A stretch of 64,000 nucleotides of DNA from Planctomycetota bacterium (lineage in GTDB: Bacteria > Planctomycetota > UBA8108 > JACQVS01), in assembly GCA_016209605.1 (NCBI GenBank), contig JACQVS010000015.1:1-64000 (forward strand), given 5' to 3'. The notes below the pieces were generated by a model, which was not told the origin of the DNA, did no database searches, and saw only the letters and a list, made by a program, of their open reading frames with translations. Numbering within the stretch: the stretch's first letter is position 1; the number at the start of each line of letters is the position of its first letter. This document shows, piece by piece, positions 17,801-24,847 of the stretch. The translations under genes were made by a program, and so were the position numbers.

Positions 17801-18297
17801 AGATGGAGCTTCTCGCCGCCCCCTCTCAGCCTGAAGGGAGCGTGCAGAGGCCCCTTCTCGGGCTGGTTGTCGCAAATCACCACCAGGAAGCCTTTGGCCG
17901 GGATGACCATGCCGTCGGGGAAGGTGAAGCGGCGCGGCCGGATGCGGTCATCGGAGAGGCTGTAGTCGGTGAGGTTGACCGGCTTCTCCAGGGGGTTGTA
18001 AATCTCCACCCAGTCGACCGGCTGGCCATCGGCATCGAGCGAGATGGTTTTATCAACTTCGGCGTAAAAATCGCTGAAGCGAATAGCCTGCGGAGCGGCA
18101 TTGGCATTGGCGAAGATCTCATTGATGACCAAGGGCTCGAATCCGGCCCCTCCTCTCGAGCGCTTGCAGGAAGAGGCCGAAAACAATAAGAGCGCCAGCC
18201 CGGCGGAGATGAGCAGGCGAAAAAACAGCTCTTCTCCGGCTCGCCGCGGGAAGTTGGGAAGGAACTGGATGTGGGTCAACAAACCCGGCTTCACCAT
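14836..18297 (-). CDS. Lamin-tail-domain lipoprotein with C-terminal dockerin-like pair
   Basis: This large exported protein (1153 aa) has a lipobox (FSASSC) about 45 residues in, suggesting outer-membrane anchoring. At least three lamin-tail domains are recognisable by INEI/NEY starts and WVEIYNP-type motifs: VINEIFAN...VDWVEIYNP, VVINEYQPRNHS...SDWIEIYNYG and VWNEALPLS...PDFAELYNAG. Each ends in a FGRYPDG or FGRLPDG motif. The C-terminus (about 1070-1150) has two EF-hand-like loops, GDTNKNGLVNISDA and DTNDDGKLDVADG. The first in-frame Met (18357) would give an extra 20 residues; neither start has a good RBS. Confidence 0.78.
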   Translation of the reverse strand: MVKPGLLTHIQFLPNFPRRAGEELFFRLLISAGLALLLFSASSCKRSRGGAGFEPLVINEIFANANAAPQAIRFSDFYAEVDKTISLDADGQPVDWVEIYNPLEKPVNLTDYSLSDDRIRPRRFTFPDGMVIPAKGFLVVICDNQPEKGPLHAPFRLRGGGEKLHLFGGRGRGLLEERGYALQEDNVAVGRYPDGLPQSDEKNYGVIYVPTPGMPNKPIGIKPPRYLGRSNLGALGPEPELIPVTVTLLEDLELLAKEIVEIRVVSACPRGEVLEVIPGPIPLTEIRRSDVQETRRNFKGETFPSCKTCRFTMHRIVLSAMIPRRPAGTKLDLLIRVENIVGESIREDCQVVGGPLPPVVINEYQPRNHSTILFDKFNAQEEPSGSGPVSSDWIEIYNYGDQPVSLKGYSLVGLTKFGELGKPDQRPLCFAPDKDFSNLCPLEDPTPPECLFLWRFDAVCIDRIDPKEFLLIVADGDNPPFKTYYEAGQPGTRARLYSADFQLSRLDPDLIALLDPDTQVVDLAEFDFSGEGADGVAPDLSFGRYPDGGGGDGEHPASSECDLSTVEEEDGRERRTLRPGCRFTCPTPGGPNLLACDIKPAFEKLVWVLPRCPRAIEEPPADKPQIIAFVSIDQDTVKEDTPEKPSFEVELVYQAGNAAPVTLSRQNGLTVEPLSEVVDRQCFNPAPVAGATAYRLSAVLPEGPRGTLVTFFFRAKDLVLAERAAKGEIDPSFAEPTIHDEAASPLASFRFAYSPAKPPLVWNEALPLSEATLKELYDDPNLEPPDFAELYNAGDSPLDVGDMFLADEKDQPGCPAGLIGKVREYRIPAGTIIPPKEFLLFLFVDPLNDQPDLKVLEAKGIKTQTLLVHTILLDNCNEILHVLSRDADGNCPIDRITWSFFTNNDCTPRPDRAFGRLPDGDPTIQLLNVPAPTPGETNCRDFYKAPEIPGAVNIKVIGGRPGECVKPADTLQIEGDSLVFLREVVLRPAGFGLGTAELIIDRDGVKETMPLSLSRRFTPAPPTCQARIGFNAIFSAGSAGAMTVTVHLVDTRGGELNAGPFPVDLCPQGKFIRGDTNKNGLVNISDAAWLFRVLFEKVPRPTCLDAFDTNDDGKLDVADGLFLLNFLFKAGQRIPEPYPQEGVDLTPDDLECR

Positions 18298-18431
18298 AAA
18301 AGATCTAAGGAGCGCAAAATGCGTCCACTGGACATGGCTTGAAATCCATAAAGCCATATCCGCTCACTTATTCCAAACCACTTTCAATGATAGCAGAAAG
18401 CCCTTCTTTTGACTATGCCGTTCCCGAGGCC

Positions 18432-19613
18432 TTACCCGCGGCGGTAGACCCGCTGGCCGCGAAGATAAGTCTCTTCGACCACGAGGCGGGAGGACAGCAC
18501 CACCAGATCGGCGCCTCTGCCCGGGGCGATCTCGCCCGCGTCCTTCCAGCCCAGCAGCCGGGCCGGGGCGCGGGTCAACGCCGTGACGGCGGCGGCGGGA
18601 TCCGCTCCCACCGCCTCCACCTGCACCCGCAAGGCGCGGTCGAGGGTCAAGGCGCTGCCCGCCAGGGTGCCGTTCCGCCGGGCGACGCGGCCGGCCTTCA
18701 GCTCCACGTCCACGCCGGCGAAGACGTAAAGGCCATCCTCCAGGCCGCAAGGGTGCACAGAATCGCTGACCAGGCAGATCAGATCGCCGGGCTTGAGCCG
18801 CTCCACCCAGCGCAGCACCGCCGGATCGACGTGGAAGCCGTCGCTGATGAGCTCCACCCGCACCCGCTCGTCTTCCAGAAATGCCGACACCGGCCCGGGA
18901 CGGCGATGGTGGATGCCGTCCATGGCGTTGAAGAGGTGGGTGACGTAGCGGATGCCGGCCTGGATGGCCCGCCGGGCCTCCTCGTAGCCGGCGCCGGAGT
19001 GGCCGAAGGCCGGCACCACCCGGCGGCGCCGGAGATGCCGGACCAGCTCGAGGCCGCCGGGGCGCTCCGGGGCCAGGGTCATGGTCCGCACCAGCCCCCG
19101 GCCGGCCCGCAGGTACTCCTCGAGCAGCCTGGGAGAGTAGGTCCTGAAGTGCCTTCGCGGCAAAGCGCCGGGATGGCCGGGATCCAGGAACGGCCCCTCG
19201 AGATGGAGCCCGGCGGCCGTTCCCAGGCCGGCGCCGCCGGCAATGGCCGAGGCAAGGCGCTCGAGCGCCGCGAGAAATTCCCTCTTCGGCCCGGGATAGA
19301 GGCTGGCGAGGAGGCGGGTCACGCCGTGAGGCAGGTAGTGCTCGCGCACCACCTTCTCGAGCTCCGCGGCGCCGGCCGAGTTGAAGTCGATCCCGAGAGC
19401 CCCGTGGGTGTGGAGGTCGATGAAGCCGGGGGCCAGGCAGCGCCCCTCGAGGTCGACGCGCCCGAGCGCCCTCGCCCGGCGCCTCCCCCGCCGCAGCGCC
19501 TCCTTTCCCAGCGCCGTGATCCGGCCCCCCTCCACCGCCACCGGCACGCCGGAAACGATCCGGTCCGGGAGGAAGAGGCTTCCCCCCCGAAAGAGAATTC
19601 CTGATGACATCAT
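18432..19613 (-). CDS. nagA: N-acetylglucosamine-6-phosphate deacetylase
   Basis: NagA deacetylates GlcNAc-6-phosphate in amino-sugar recycling, directly after the MurQ step. The amidohydrolase fold is clear: GFIDLHTHGALGIDF, the metal ligand region LHLEGPFLDP, FGHSGAGYEEA, THLFNAMDGIHHR, ISDGFHVDP and the catalytic Asp in LVSDSVHP, plus GTLAGSALTLDRAL. Length (393 aa) is normal. Two consecutive ATGs begin the gene. It is divergent from the phospholipase-like gene. Confidence 0.93.
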   Translation of the reverse strand: MMSSGILFRGGSLFLPDRIVSGVPVAVEGGRITALGKEALRRGRRRARALGRVDLEGRCLAPGFIDLHTHGALGIDFNSAGAAELEKVVREHYLPHGVTRLLASLYPGPKREFLAALERLASAIAGGAGLGTAAGLHLEGPFLDPGHPGALPRRHFRTYSPRLLEEYLRAGRGLVRTMTLAPERPGGLELVRHLRRRRVVPAFGHSGAGYEEARRAIQAGIRYVTHLFNAMDGIHHRRPGPVSAFLEDERVRVELISDGFHVDPAVLRWVERLKPGDLICLVSDSVHPCGLEDGLYVFAGVDVELKAGRVARRNGTLAGSALTLDRALRVQVEAVGADPAAAVTALTRAPARLLGWKDAGEIAPGRGADLVVLSSRLVVEETYLRGQRVYRRG

Positions 19614-19666
19614 GGGCCGGGTATTTTATTCTGGCGGGCATTGCAAATTGGAGCGATTTCTTGGAA

Positions 19667-20578
19667 ATGACCGATTTTTTTCTCGCCCTCCTCCTCCTCG
19701 CCGGTTTCATGGCTTTAGGCGGCGGGTGGTCTCCAGCGGCCGCCTGGGGGCCCGGCATGCACATCCATCTCGGCCGCAGCCTGCTGCAGCGCTTGCGCAG
19801 GAGCCCCAAGCCGAGCGTGGAGCAGCAGCTCGTCCTTTACCACCCCGACCACTTCTATTACGGGAACATCGCCGCCGACATCATCAATTTCAAGAACTTC
19901 GGCGGCATCAAGAACAACTGCCACAACTGGAACATCCACGAGCGCCTGCTTTCCGAGGTGACCACGGACACGGAGCGCGCCTTCGTCCTCGGCTACCTGT
20001 GCCACCTCGCCGCGGACGTGATCGCCCACAACCACTTCGTGCCGTTCCATCTGCTGCACAAACTGCCTCCTCGCTACCTCGGCCATCCCTACTGGGAAGC
20101 GGTGGCCGACGGAACCGTCGGCGACGAGGATTGGAACATCATCGCCGCCCTCAAGCGCAACCGCAGGCTGCGGCGCAACGACCGCCTCATCCACCGCGCC
20201 GTCCGGCGGAAAGCGCTGGGCATGCGCTCCAACAAGTGGATCTTCAACAACATCACCCTGATCAGCCTGCGCAAGGCGTGGCGGGAGTTCATCCGCAAGG
20301 CCCACCAGAGGGAAAGACGCTACCCCCTGCACGGCGAATTTTTCAAGGCGTGCTGGACCCGCTGCTTCGAAGACATGCTGAAGGTCTTCGATGCCGATCA
20401 GCTCCTCATCCTCAAGCTGCAGGACCCCACCGGGCGCGGCGCCCTGCGAGGCGCCCTGCATCTGCGCCGCGAGCTGCTCCGGCACCACCCGGACGCCGCC
20501 GAGGCGCGGCGGTATTCCATTCCCATGGCGCACACGGTATACTACGCCTTTTTCCCCTCTTCCGTGGAGAAGAGATGA
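19667..20578 (+). CDS. Zinc-dependent phospholipase C-like protein
   Basis: This 303-residue protein starts with a signal or membrane helix (TDFFLALLLLAGFMALGGG), followed by the zinc-dependent phospholipase C pattern: AWGPGMHIHLGRSLL, YGNIAADIINFKNFGG, HNWNIHERLL and LGYLCHLAADVIAHNHFVP. The His and Asp residues in these motifs match the zinc ligands of the family. The basic C-terminal half is unlike the bacterial toxins. I chose the Met at 19667 because the ORF start at 19604 overlaps nagA and adds a poor leader. Its natural substrate is unknown. Confidence 0.75.
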   Translation: MTDFFLALLLLAGFMALGGGWSPAAAWGPGMHIHLGRSLLQRLRRSPKPSVEQQLVLYHPDHFYYGNIAADIINFKNFGGIKNNCHNWNIHERLLSEVTTDTERAFVLGYLCHLAADVIAHNHFVPFHLLHKLPPRYLGHPYWEAVADGTVGDEDWNIIAALKRNRRLRRNDRLIHRAVRRKALGMRSNKWIFNNITLISLRKAWREFIRKAHQRERRYPLHGEFFKACWTRCFEDMLKVFDADQLLILKLQDPTGRGALRGALHLRRELLRHHPDAAEARRYSIPMAHTVYYAFFPSSVEKR

Positions 20579-20601
20579 TCCAGAAAGAGGCCTAGCCATT
20601 C

Positions 20602-21684
20602 ATGGTTCAGAAACCGGACTTCCAGCTCGCTTCCGAATCCTGCATCGCGTCGACTCACCGCCGCAGGGCCCAGGGTTGGAGCCCGGCGGCCATCCTCGAG
20701 TTGGGCAGGGAAATCCTCGAGAAGGAGGCCCGAGCCATCCGGAAGAAGAAGGAGAGCCTCGGCCCCTCCTTCGTCAACCTGGCCGAGCGGCTGTTCAACC
20801 TGCGCGGCAAGACCGGCGTCACCGGGGTGGGGAAGTCGGGGATCATCGGCGAAAAGATCGCCGCCACCCTTTCCTCAACCGGCACGCCGGCCCTGTTCTT
20901 GAAGCCGGTCGACGCCCTGCACGGCGACCTGGGAGTCCTGCGCGGCGAGGACTACCTCATCGCCATCTCCAACAGCGGCGAAACCGCCGAGGTGCTGGCC
21001 GTGGTGGAGTCCGCCCGCGCGCTGGGGATCGGCGTGGCGGCCATGACCGGAAACCTCAACTCCTCCCTGGCGCGGGCGGCTGAAATCGCCCTCGACATCG
21101 GCGTGGAGGTGGAGGCGTGCCCCCTGGACCTCGCCCCCACCGCCTCCACGACCGTCACCCTCGCCGTGGGCGATGCCCTTGCCATGGTGCTCCTCGAGAT
21201 GCGCGGTTTCACCCCCGAGCAGTACGCCCGGTTCCATCCCGGCGGCCCCCTCGGCCAGAGATTGAAGCATCAAGTCAAGAACCTCATGCGCAGCGGCGAC
21301 AAGCTCCCCCTGGTGCGGTCAACCAGCACCCTGGCGGAGGCGCTGGCCGAGATGACCCAGCGAGAAAACCTGGGGGTGACGCTGGTCGTCGACCCGGAAG
21401 GCCTCCTGGCGGGCATCCTGACCGATGGTGATCTGCGGCGCATCCTTCTCAAGTCAAAGCTCCTCAAGTCAAAGGAAGGCGGCGGCCTCGAGCTTCAAAA
21501 GGCCGTCGGCGATTGCATGACGCGCCGCCCCAAGGTCATCGAGCCCGAGGCGCCGGTTTCGGAGGCGCTGCGGCTCATGGAAGTCCACAGCATCACCTCC
21601 CTCGCCGTGATCAATCCGCTCTCCAGGCCGGTCGGCATCATCCACCTGCACGATATCCTGGGGCGAGGCAAGATTCTGCTTTGA
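20602..21684 (+). CDS. kdsD: D-arabinose-5-phosphate isomerase
   Basis: KdsD converts ribulose-5-phosphate to arabinose-5-phosphate, the first step towards Kdo in LPS. The SIS domain (about 50-190) shows TGVGKSGIIGEKIAATLSS, AISNSGETAEVLAV and ALAMVLLEMRGF, and the link motif FHPGGPLGQRL is typical. Two CBS domains follow, the first with LVVDPEGLLAGILTDGDLRR. A direct duplication inside the linker (LLKSKLLKSK) lengthens it. The 360-residue length is a little above the usual 320-330. Prediction is firm. Confidence 0.93.
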   Translation: MVQKPDFQLASESCIASTHRRRAQGWSPAAILELGREILEKEARAIRKKKESLGPSFVNLAERLFNLRGKTGVTGVGKSGIIGEKIAATLSSTGTPALFLKPVDALHGDLGVLRGEDYLIAISNSGETAEVLAVVESARALGIGVAAMTGNLNSSLARAAEIALDIGVEVEACPLDLAPTASTTVTLAVGDALAMVLLEMRGFTPEQYARFHPGGPLGQRLKHQVKNLMRSGDKLPLVRSTSTLAEALAEMTQRENLGVTLVVDPEGLLAGILTDGDLRRILLKSKLLKSKEGGGLELQKAVGDCMTRRPKVIEPEAPVSEALRLMEVHSITSLAVINPLSRPVGIIHLHDILGRGKILL

Positions 21685-21708
21685 AACGCCGGCTTTCTTG
21701 AATAACTG

Positions 21709-21760
21709 GCCTTTTGCACATTTTGCGAGCTGTCTGCAGCTTGGAAAATGTGCAAAAGGC
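21709..21760. repeat. Hairpin element 1, upstream of rpmH
   Basis: A perfect 16-bp stem (GCCTTTTGCACATTTT paired with AAAATGTGCAAAAGGC) encloses a 20-base loop that itself contains AGCTG-tctg-CAGCT. It follows kdsD by 24 bases and may act as its terminator. Element 2 at 21865-21908 belongs to the same family in the opposite orientation. Confidence 0.8.
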
Positions 21761-21802
21761 TTTAATTTCACAGTTAATTATCGCCTATGGACTTACAATT
21801 CG

Positions 21803-21808
21803 TATAAT
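21803..21808 (+). promoter_or_regulatory. Possible -10 box for rpmH
   Basis: TATAAT stands 122 bases upstream of the rpmH start in the interval between the two hairpins. No convincing -35 is seen, so this is only a candidate. Confidence 0.3.
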
Positions 21809-21826
21809 ACCTGGAATTTCGGTGCG

Positions 21827-21845
21827 ATCCCAGTTCATCTGGGAT
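21827..21845. repeat. Short perfect hairpin between elements 1 and 2
   Basis: ATCCCAG-ttcat-CTGGGAT forms a 7-bp stem with a 5-base loop. It lies in the presumed rpmH leader, downstream of the TATAAT at 21803. Confidence 0.6.
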
Positions 21846-21864
21846 TAGTAAAAAATCCACTTAG

Positions 21865-21908
21865 CTTTTGCATATTTTTGCCCGCAGACAGTCAAAAATA
21901 TGCAAAAG
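21865..21908. repeat. Hairpin element 2, in the rpmH leader
   Basis: CTTTTGCATATTTTTG pairs perfectly (16 bp) with CAAAAATATGCAAAAG around a 12-base loop. The loop contains GCAGACAG, the reverse complement of CTGTCTGC in element 1, so the two are inverted copies. It ends 21 bases before the rpmH ATG. Confidence 0.8.
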
Positions 21909-21929
21909 TACAGAAAAGATGAGAGGCGC

Positions 21930-22079
21930 ATGAAAACCAACGTCAGAAAGTCGAACATCAAGCGGGAGAAGCGGGGCTTCCGGTACCGCATGAAAACCCG
22001 CGGCGGCCGCCAGGTCATCAAGCGCCGCCGCGCGCTGGGACGCAAGCTGCCGGGCTTCAAGAAATCGCGAGGTAAATAA
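21930..22079 (+). CDS. rpmH: Ribosomal protein bL34
   Basis: This 49-residue basic protein reads MKTNVRKSNIKREKRGFRYR and continues with MKTRGGRQVIKRRRALGRKL, the complete bL34 pattern of the 50S subunit. GAGAGG lies 5 bases before the ATG. In most bacteria rpmH is followed by rnpA near dnaA; here no rnpA follows, and a 336-bp palindromic element begins at the stop codon. Two hairpins precede it. Confidence 0.93.
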   Translation: MKTNVRKSNIKREKRGFRYRMKTRGGRQVIKRRRALGRKLPGFKKSRGK

Positions 22080-22413
22080 AAAGAGCATCCCGCCGTGTTA
22101 GAGCCTATTTCAGTAGACCATTCGGCCGCTCTTTTGAAGGCACGGGGCCGGCTGCGAAGACGCCATACTGCGTTGGGCCCCGCCGGTCGAATGCTCCGCA
22201 TTCGCCTCCGGGCGGCCCTCGCAGCCACCAGCCTTCGGCCGGTGCCGGCTGCTCCGGGCGCTCGCTCCTACGCCAGCTCGGAGCTCGCCCTCGCCTTATT
22301 TCTCCGGTTAATAAGGCTGCGTCGGCCCGCCTTGTCTGGCGCCTTCTCGCTCGGCCTCGGGCCTCGAAGCGCCTACCGAAACAGGCTCTTATTCCCGGCG
22401 GGATGCTCTTTTT
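22078..22413. repeat. 336-bp palindromic, highly structured element
   Basis: The ends are inverted repeats of about 34 bp with few mismatches: AAAAAGAGCATCCCGCCG at the left and CGGCGGGATGCTCTTTTT at the right, extended inward by a shared GAGCCTrTTTCrGTAG block. Internal stems include CGGGGCC/GGCCCCG (22143-22182), CGAATGC-tcc-GCATTCG (22188-22204) and GCCTTATT/AATAAGGC (22293-22317). It has no convincing ORF. It resembles, from memory, palindromic intergenic elements with GACGCAGCC...GGCGAGG cores found in many environmental genomes. It could serve as a two-way terminator or a structured RNA. Confidence 0.75.
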
Positions 22414-22440
22414 CTGGTTCGAGTCAGGGTGGTTCAGTTC

Positions 22441-23637
22441 TTAGAAGGGCACCTGCCACTGATCGTCACGGACGTTTTCCGCAATCTTCAGGGCGCCGCG
22501 CGCCACCAGGTGCTTGTAATCGGCTGGCTTCAGGGTCGTGGCCTCGTCGAAGCCATCGTTCCTCAAGGCCTCCTGCACGCGCTCGCAGATGCCGTCGATC
22601 TGGCTGCCTCCGCCGGTGAGGATGATGTTCTGGAGGACCTTCTCGGTGACATCCGAGTCGCAGCGCTTGAGGAGAGTCTTCACGCCATTCACGAGGTCGG
22701 GGACCAGCGCCTCGCAAGCCTCATGGATCAGCTCCCCGAAATCGAGCTGCTGCGGCCGGCCATCGACGTAAACCTTGACCATGGCGTGGCGGACGCCCTC
22801 GCCCACGTAGGAGTGCTTCTCCTTGAGCTGGGTCAAGGTGACGCGGGTGAGCTTGAGGTCGGGATACCGCCGCTGCACCAGCTGGAAGAGGTTTTCATCG
22901 ATGAAGTTGCCGGCCTTGGCGAAGCTGATCTGGTCTTCCTCGGTAGGGAAATAGCCGCGCACCAGGCAAAGGTCGGTGGTGCCGGCGCCGATGTCGACGA
23001 TCAGCGAATGCTTGGTAGGGTCGCTGGCGGCGCCGTTTTTCTTGAAACCCGCATCGTCGCGCAGGCCCATGGCCGCCAGGAACGGCTCGGGAACGACCAC
23101 CATGCGGTCGAGCACGCCGACCATGGCGGCGCGGATCTCCTTCAGGCGCTCGGGCGTGGCGTGCGCGGGGGATCCGACGACGCCCCACAACCGGTGCTCG
23201 CCCTTGGGATCGATCATCCTGCGGAGATGGGCCGTGAACTGCTTGCACACGTTCACATCGTCGACAAAGCCGTCCTTGAGCGGCCATTTCAGGTCGAGAT
23301 GGATTCGGAAGTCCAAGGCCTCCTCGCCGAAGAGCACTTCAGCGTCCGAGGGCAGGATCCCGGGAATGATGCCGGCCTTGGGATAGCCGACCAGACTGAG
23401 GAGGAAGTCCTGGTCGTGAGGGAGCGGCTTGCCGTCCTGACTGACCTGAAACACGGTGGTGTTCGTGCCCAGGTCGATTCCGACCCGCAGCGCGGTGCCG
23501 GCTGCCGCCATGGCCCTGCCTTCTGCCGCCATGGTACTGCCTTCCTTCATGCTGGCGGGGCTGCAAAGATTATCCTTCTCGGCAGGATTGTCGAGAGACT
23601 CGGAAAACTTGGATTTGAGGGTGGCGATTTTGGGCAT
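22441..23637 (-). CDS. MamK-like bacterial actin
   Basis: This 398-residue protein has the actin ATPase core: phosphate-1 motif RVGIDLGTNTTVF, phosphate-2 LIVDIGAGTTDLCL and adenosine motif LTGGGSQIDGI. Other stretches recall MamK, the magnetosome filament, more than MreB: LVGYPKAGIIPG, LDLKWPLKDG, FPTEEDQISFAKAGNFIDE and EACEALVPDLVNGVKTLL. It presumably forms ATP-dependent cytoplasmic filaments. The start at 23637 has AAGGAAGG upstream. The first 50 residues are an extension absent from typical actins. No magnetosome genes are near. MreB or ParM relatives remain possible. Confidence 0.78.
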   Translation of the reverse strand: MPKIATLKSKFSESLDNPAEKDNLCSPASMKEGSTMAAEGRAMAAAGTALRVGIDLGTNTTVFQVSQDGKPLPHDQDFLLSLVGYPKAGIIPGILPSDAEVLFGEEALDFRIHLDLKWPLKDGFVDDVNVCKQFTAHLRRMIDPKGEHRLWGVVGSPAHATPERLKEIRAAMVGVLDRMVVVPEPFLAAMGLRDDAGFKKNGAASDPTKHSLIVDIGAGTTDLCLVRGYFPTEEDQISFAKAGNFIDENLFQLVQRRYPDLKLTRVTLTQLKEKHSYVGEGVRHAMVKVYVDGRPQQLDFGELIHEACEALVPDLVNGVKTLLKRCDSDVTEKVLQNIILTGGGSQIDGICERVQEALRNDGFDEATTLKPADYKHLVARGALKIAENVRDDQWQVPF

Positions 23638-23970
23638 GGAGGTCCTTCCTTGCATCGGTTGAACTGGAATGGAAACCTGATTCACTACCTTCACTTTCAC
23701 AACGACATTCAAGGCCGGCTTGGAGGGATGGATTGGGCAACAAGCCTGCCCGTCTCACCGTCTCCGCAACGGAGCCTGGAGGGGCCAGGATTTAGGTTGA
23801 TCGTGCCGGTAATCTGGACTTCCCGAACTTCCAGTTTACGATTCAAATCTGGACGATCCGGTTCGTTCCGGGAAAACGCCGGAGGCCGCCCCGGTAAATT
23901 CTCGGTAAATTTTCTGATTTTTTCGGATCTTCACGCTTCCAAGATTCCAGAACAAATGTCTTTTTTTGGT

Positions 23971-23978
23971 GCTATAAT
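23971..23978 (+). promoter_or_regulatory. Extended -10 promoter for the DUF2225 gene
   Basis: TGCTATAAT is an exact extended -10 (TGnTATAAT, with its T at 23970). No good -35 is present, which is usual for this class. It is about 130 bases upstream of the DUF2225 gene. Confidence 0.5.
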
Positions 23979-23987
23979 GAAACCCAA

Positions 23988-24027
23988 CTCGGCCGAAATC
24001 TCGTTCTTGAAAAAAAATTCGGCCGAG
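23988..24027. repeat. Inverted repeat in the DUF2225 leader
   Basis: CTCGGCCGAA (23988-23997) and TTCGGCCGAG (24018-24027) are perfect inverted 10-mers 20 bases apart. They begin right at the predicted transcription start. They could be an operator or a leader hairpin. Confidence 0.6.
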
Positions 24028-24105
24028 CCAAAATCACTTTGACCAACTTCTGGACACCATCGGAAAATACAAACTCGGTTTGTAGGCAAATTTACTGGTG
24101 CGTTC

Positions 24106-24834
24106 ATGGTCTTCTGGATGAGCAAGGAATTGACTTGCCCGATGTGCCTATCCCGGCTGTCGGGCCGGGAAGTCGGTGGAGGTTTCGCGCTGGGTCAAGA
24201 CTCGGATCTGCTCGTGCGCATGAAAGGAAAGCACATCATCCAAGCGGAAATCCATTCGTGCCAGACCTGCCGCTTCTCCGGCTTCGCCAGGGATTTTTCC
24301 ATCAACAGCACGCCTGAAATGGGCGTCGAGTTCCGCACCCGGGTGACGCCTCTCCTCGCCACTGCTCCGAGCGTCCCGCCGGCGGCGCCGTTTCCGGATA
24401 TCCAGTATTACTGGGCCTATCACTCCGCTGATTTCCTGAAACGCCCCTCGCTGGCGCTGGGCCTGCTGCTCCTGAGAGCCTACTGGTGCCTGCGCCTTCC
24501 CCCCACCTCCAACCTTCCCGCCACGGAACTGGACATGCGCCGGGAGCGGTACTTGCCGGCCTGCGTCGAACACTTGCGCCAGTCCCTGCGCGGCAGCCGC
24601 AATCCCCATCTCTACTATCTGCTGGGGGAGCTCTGCCGGCGCTTGGAGATGTTCGAGGACTCGGTCGCATACTTCGAGAAATTCCTCCGCCGGCCGGCGG
24701 CAGCCCGCTATCTGCAGCTGGCGACCCTGAAGCTGATGGCGGCAGCGCGCGAGCGCGATGGGCGCGAGCGCACCATGGAGGAGATTTTGTACGATCACAA
24801 ATCCAAGGAATTTTACGATTCACTTTCCGAATAG
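24106..24834 (+). CDS. DUF2225 zinc-ribbon protein
   Basis: This 242-residue cytoplasmic protein has an N-terminal Cys set (ELTCPMCLSRL, then HSCQTCRFSGFARDFS) typical of DUF2225, and a helical TPR-like half (HLYYLLGELCRRLEMFEDSVAYFEKFLRR). The family function is not established. ATG 24106 or 24118 could be the start; neither has a strong RBS. The following small gene starts 14 bases after its stop, so they form one unit. Confidence 0.75.
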   Translation: MVFWMSKELTCPMCLSRLSGREVGGGFALGQDSDLLVRMKGKHIIQAEIHSCQTCRFSGFARDFSINSTPEMGVEFRTRVTPLLATAPSVPPAAPFPDIQYYWAYHSADFLKRPSLALGLLLLRAYWCLRLPPTSNLPATELDMRRERYLPACVEHLRQSLRGSRNPHLYYLLGELCRRLEMFEDSVAYFEKFLRRPAAARYLQLATLKLMAAARERDGRERTMEEILYDHKSKEFYDSLSE

Positions 24835-24847
24835 GGAGGAGAAGGAC

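Larger units (their letters stand above)
23638..24105. other. Intergenic region between the actin and DUF2225 genes
   Basis: These 468 bases separate two divergent genes. The half next to the actin shows nothing clear. The half next to DUF2225 is AT-rich and holds an extended -10 promoter (23971-23978) and an inverted repeat (23988-24027). Confidence 0.5.

Noticed and set aside
14824-18189. 1121-codon plus-strand open frame
   Set aside because: It is the antisense of the lamin-tail lipoprotein gene; its composition is that of a GC-rich shadow and it has no domain pattern.
22095-22619. 174-codon frame after rpmH that might be rnpA
   Set aside because: It lies in the palindromic element and lacks the RNase P protein RNR motif.
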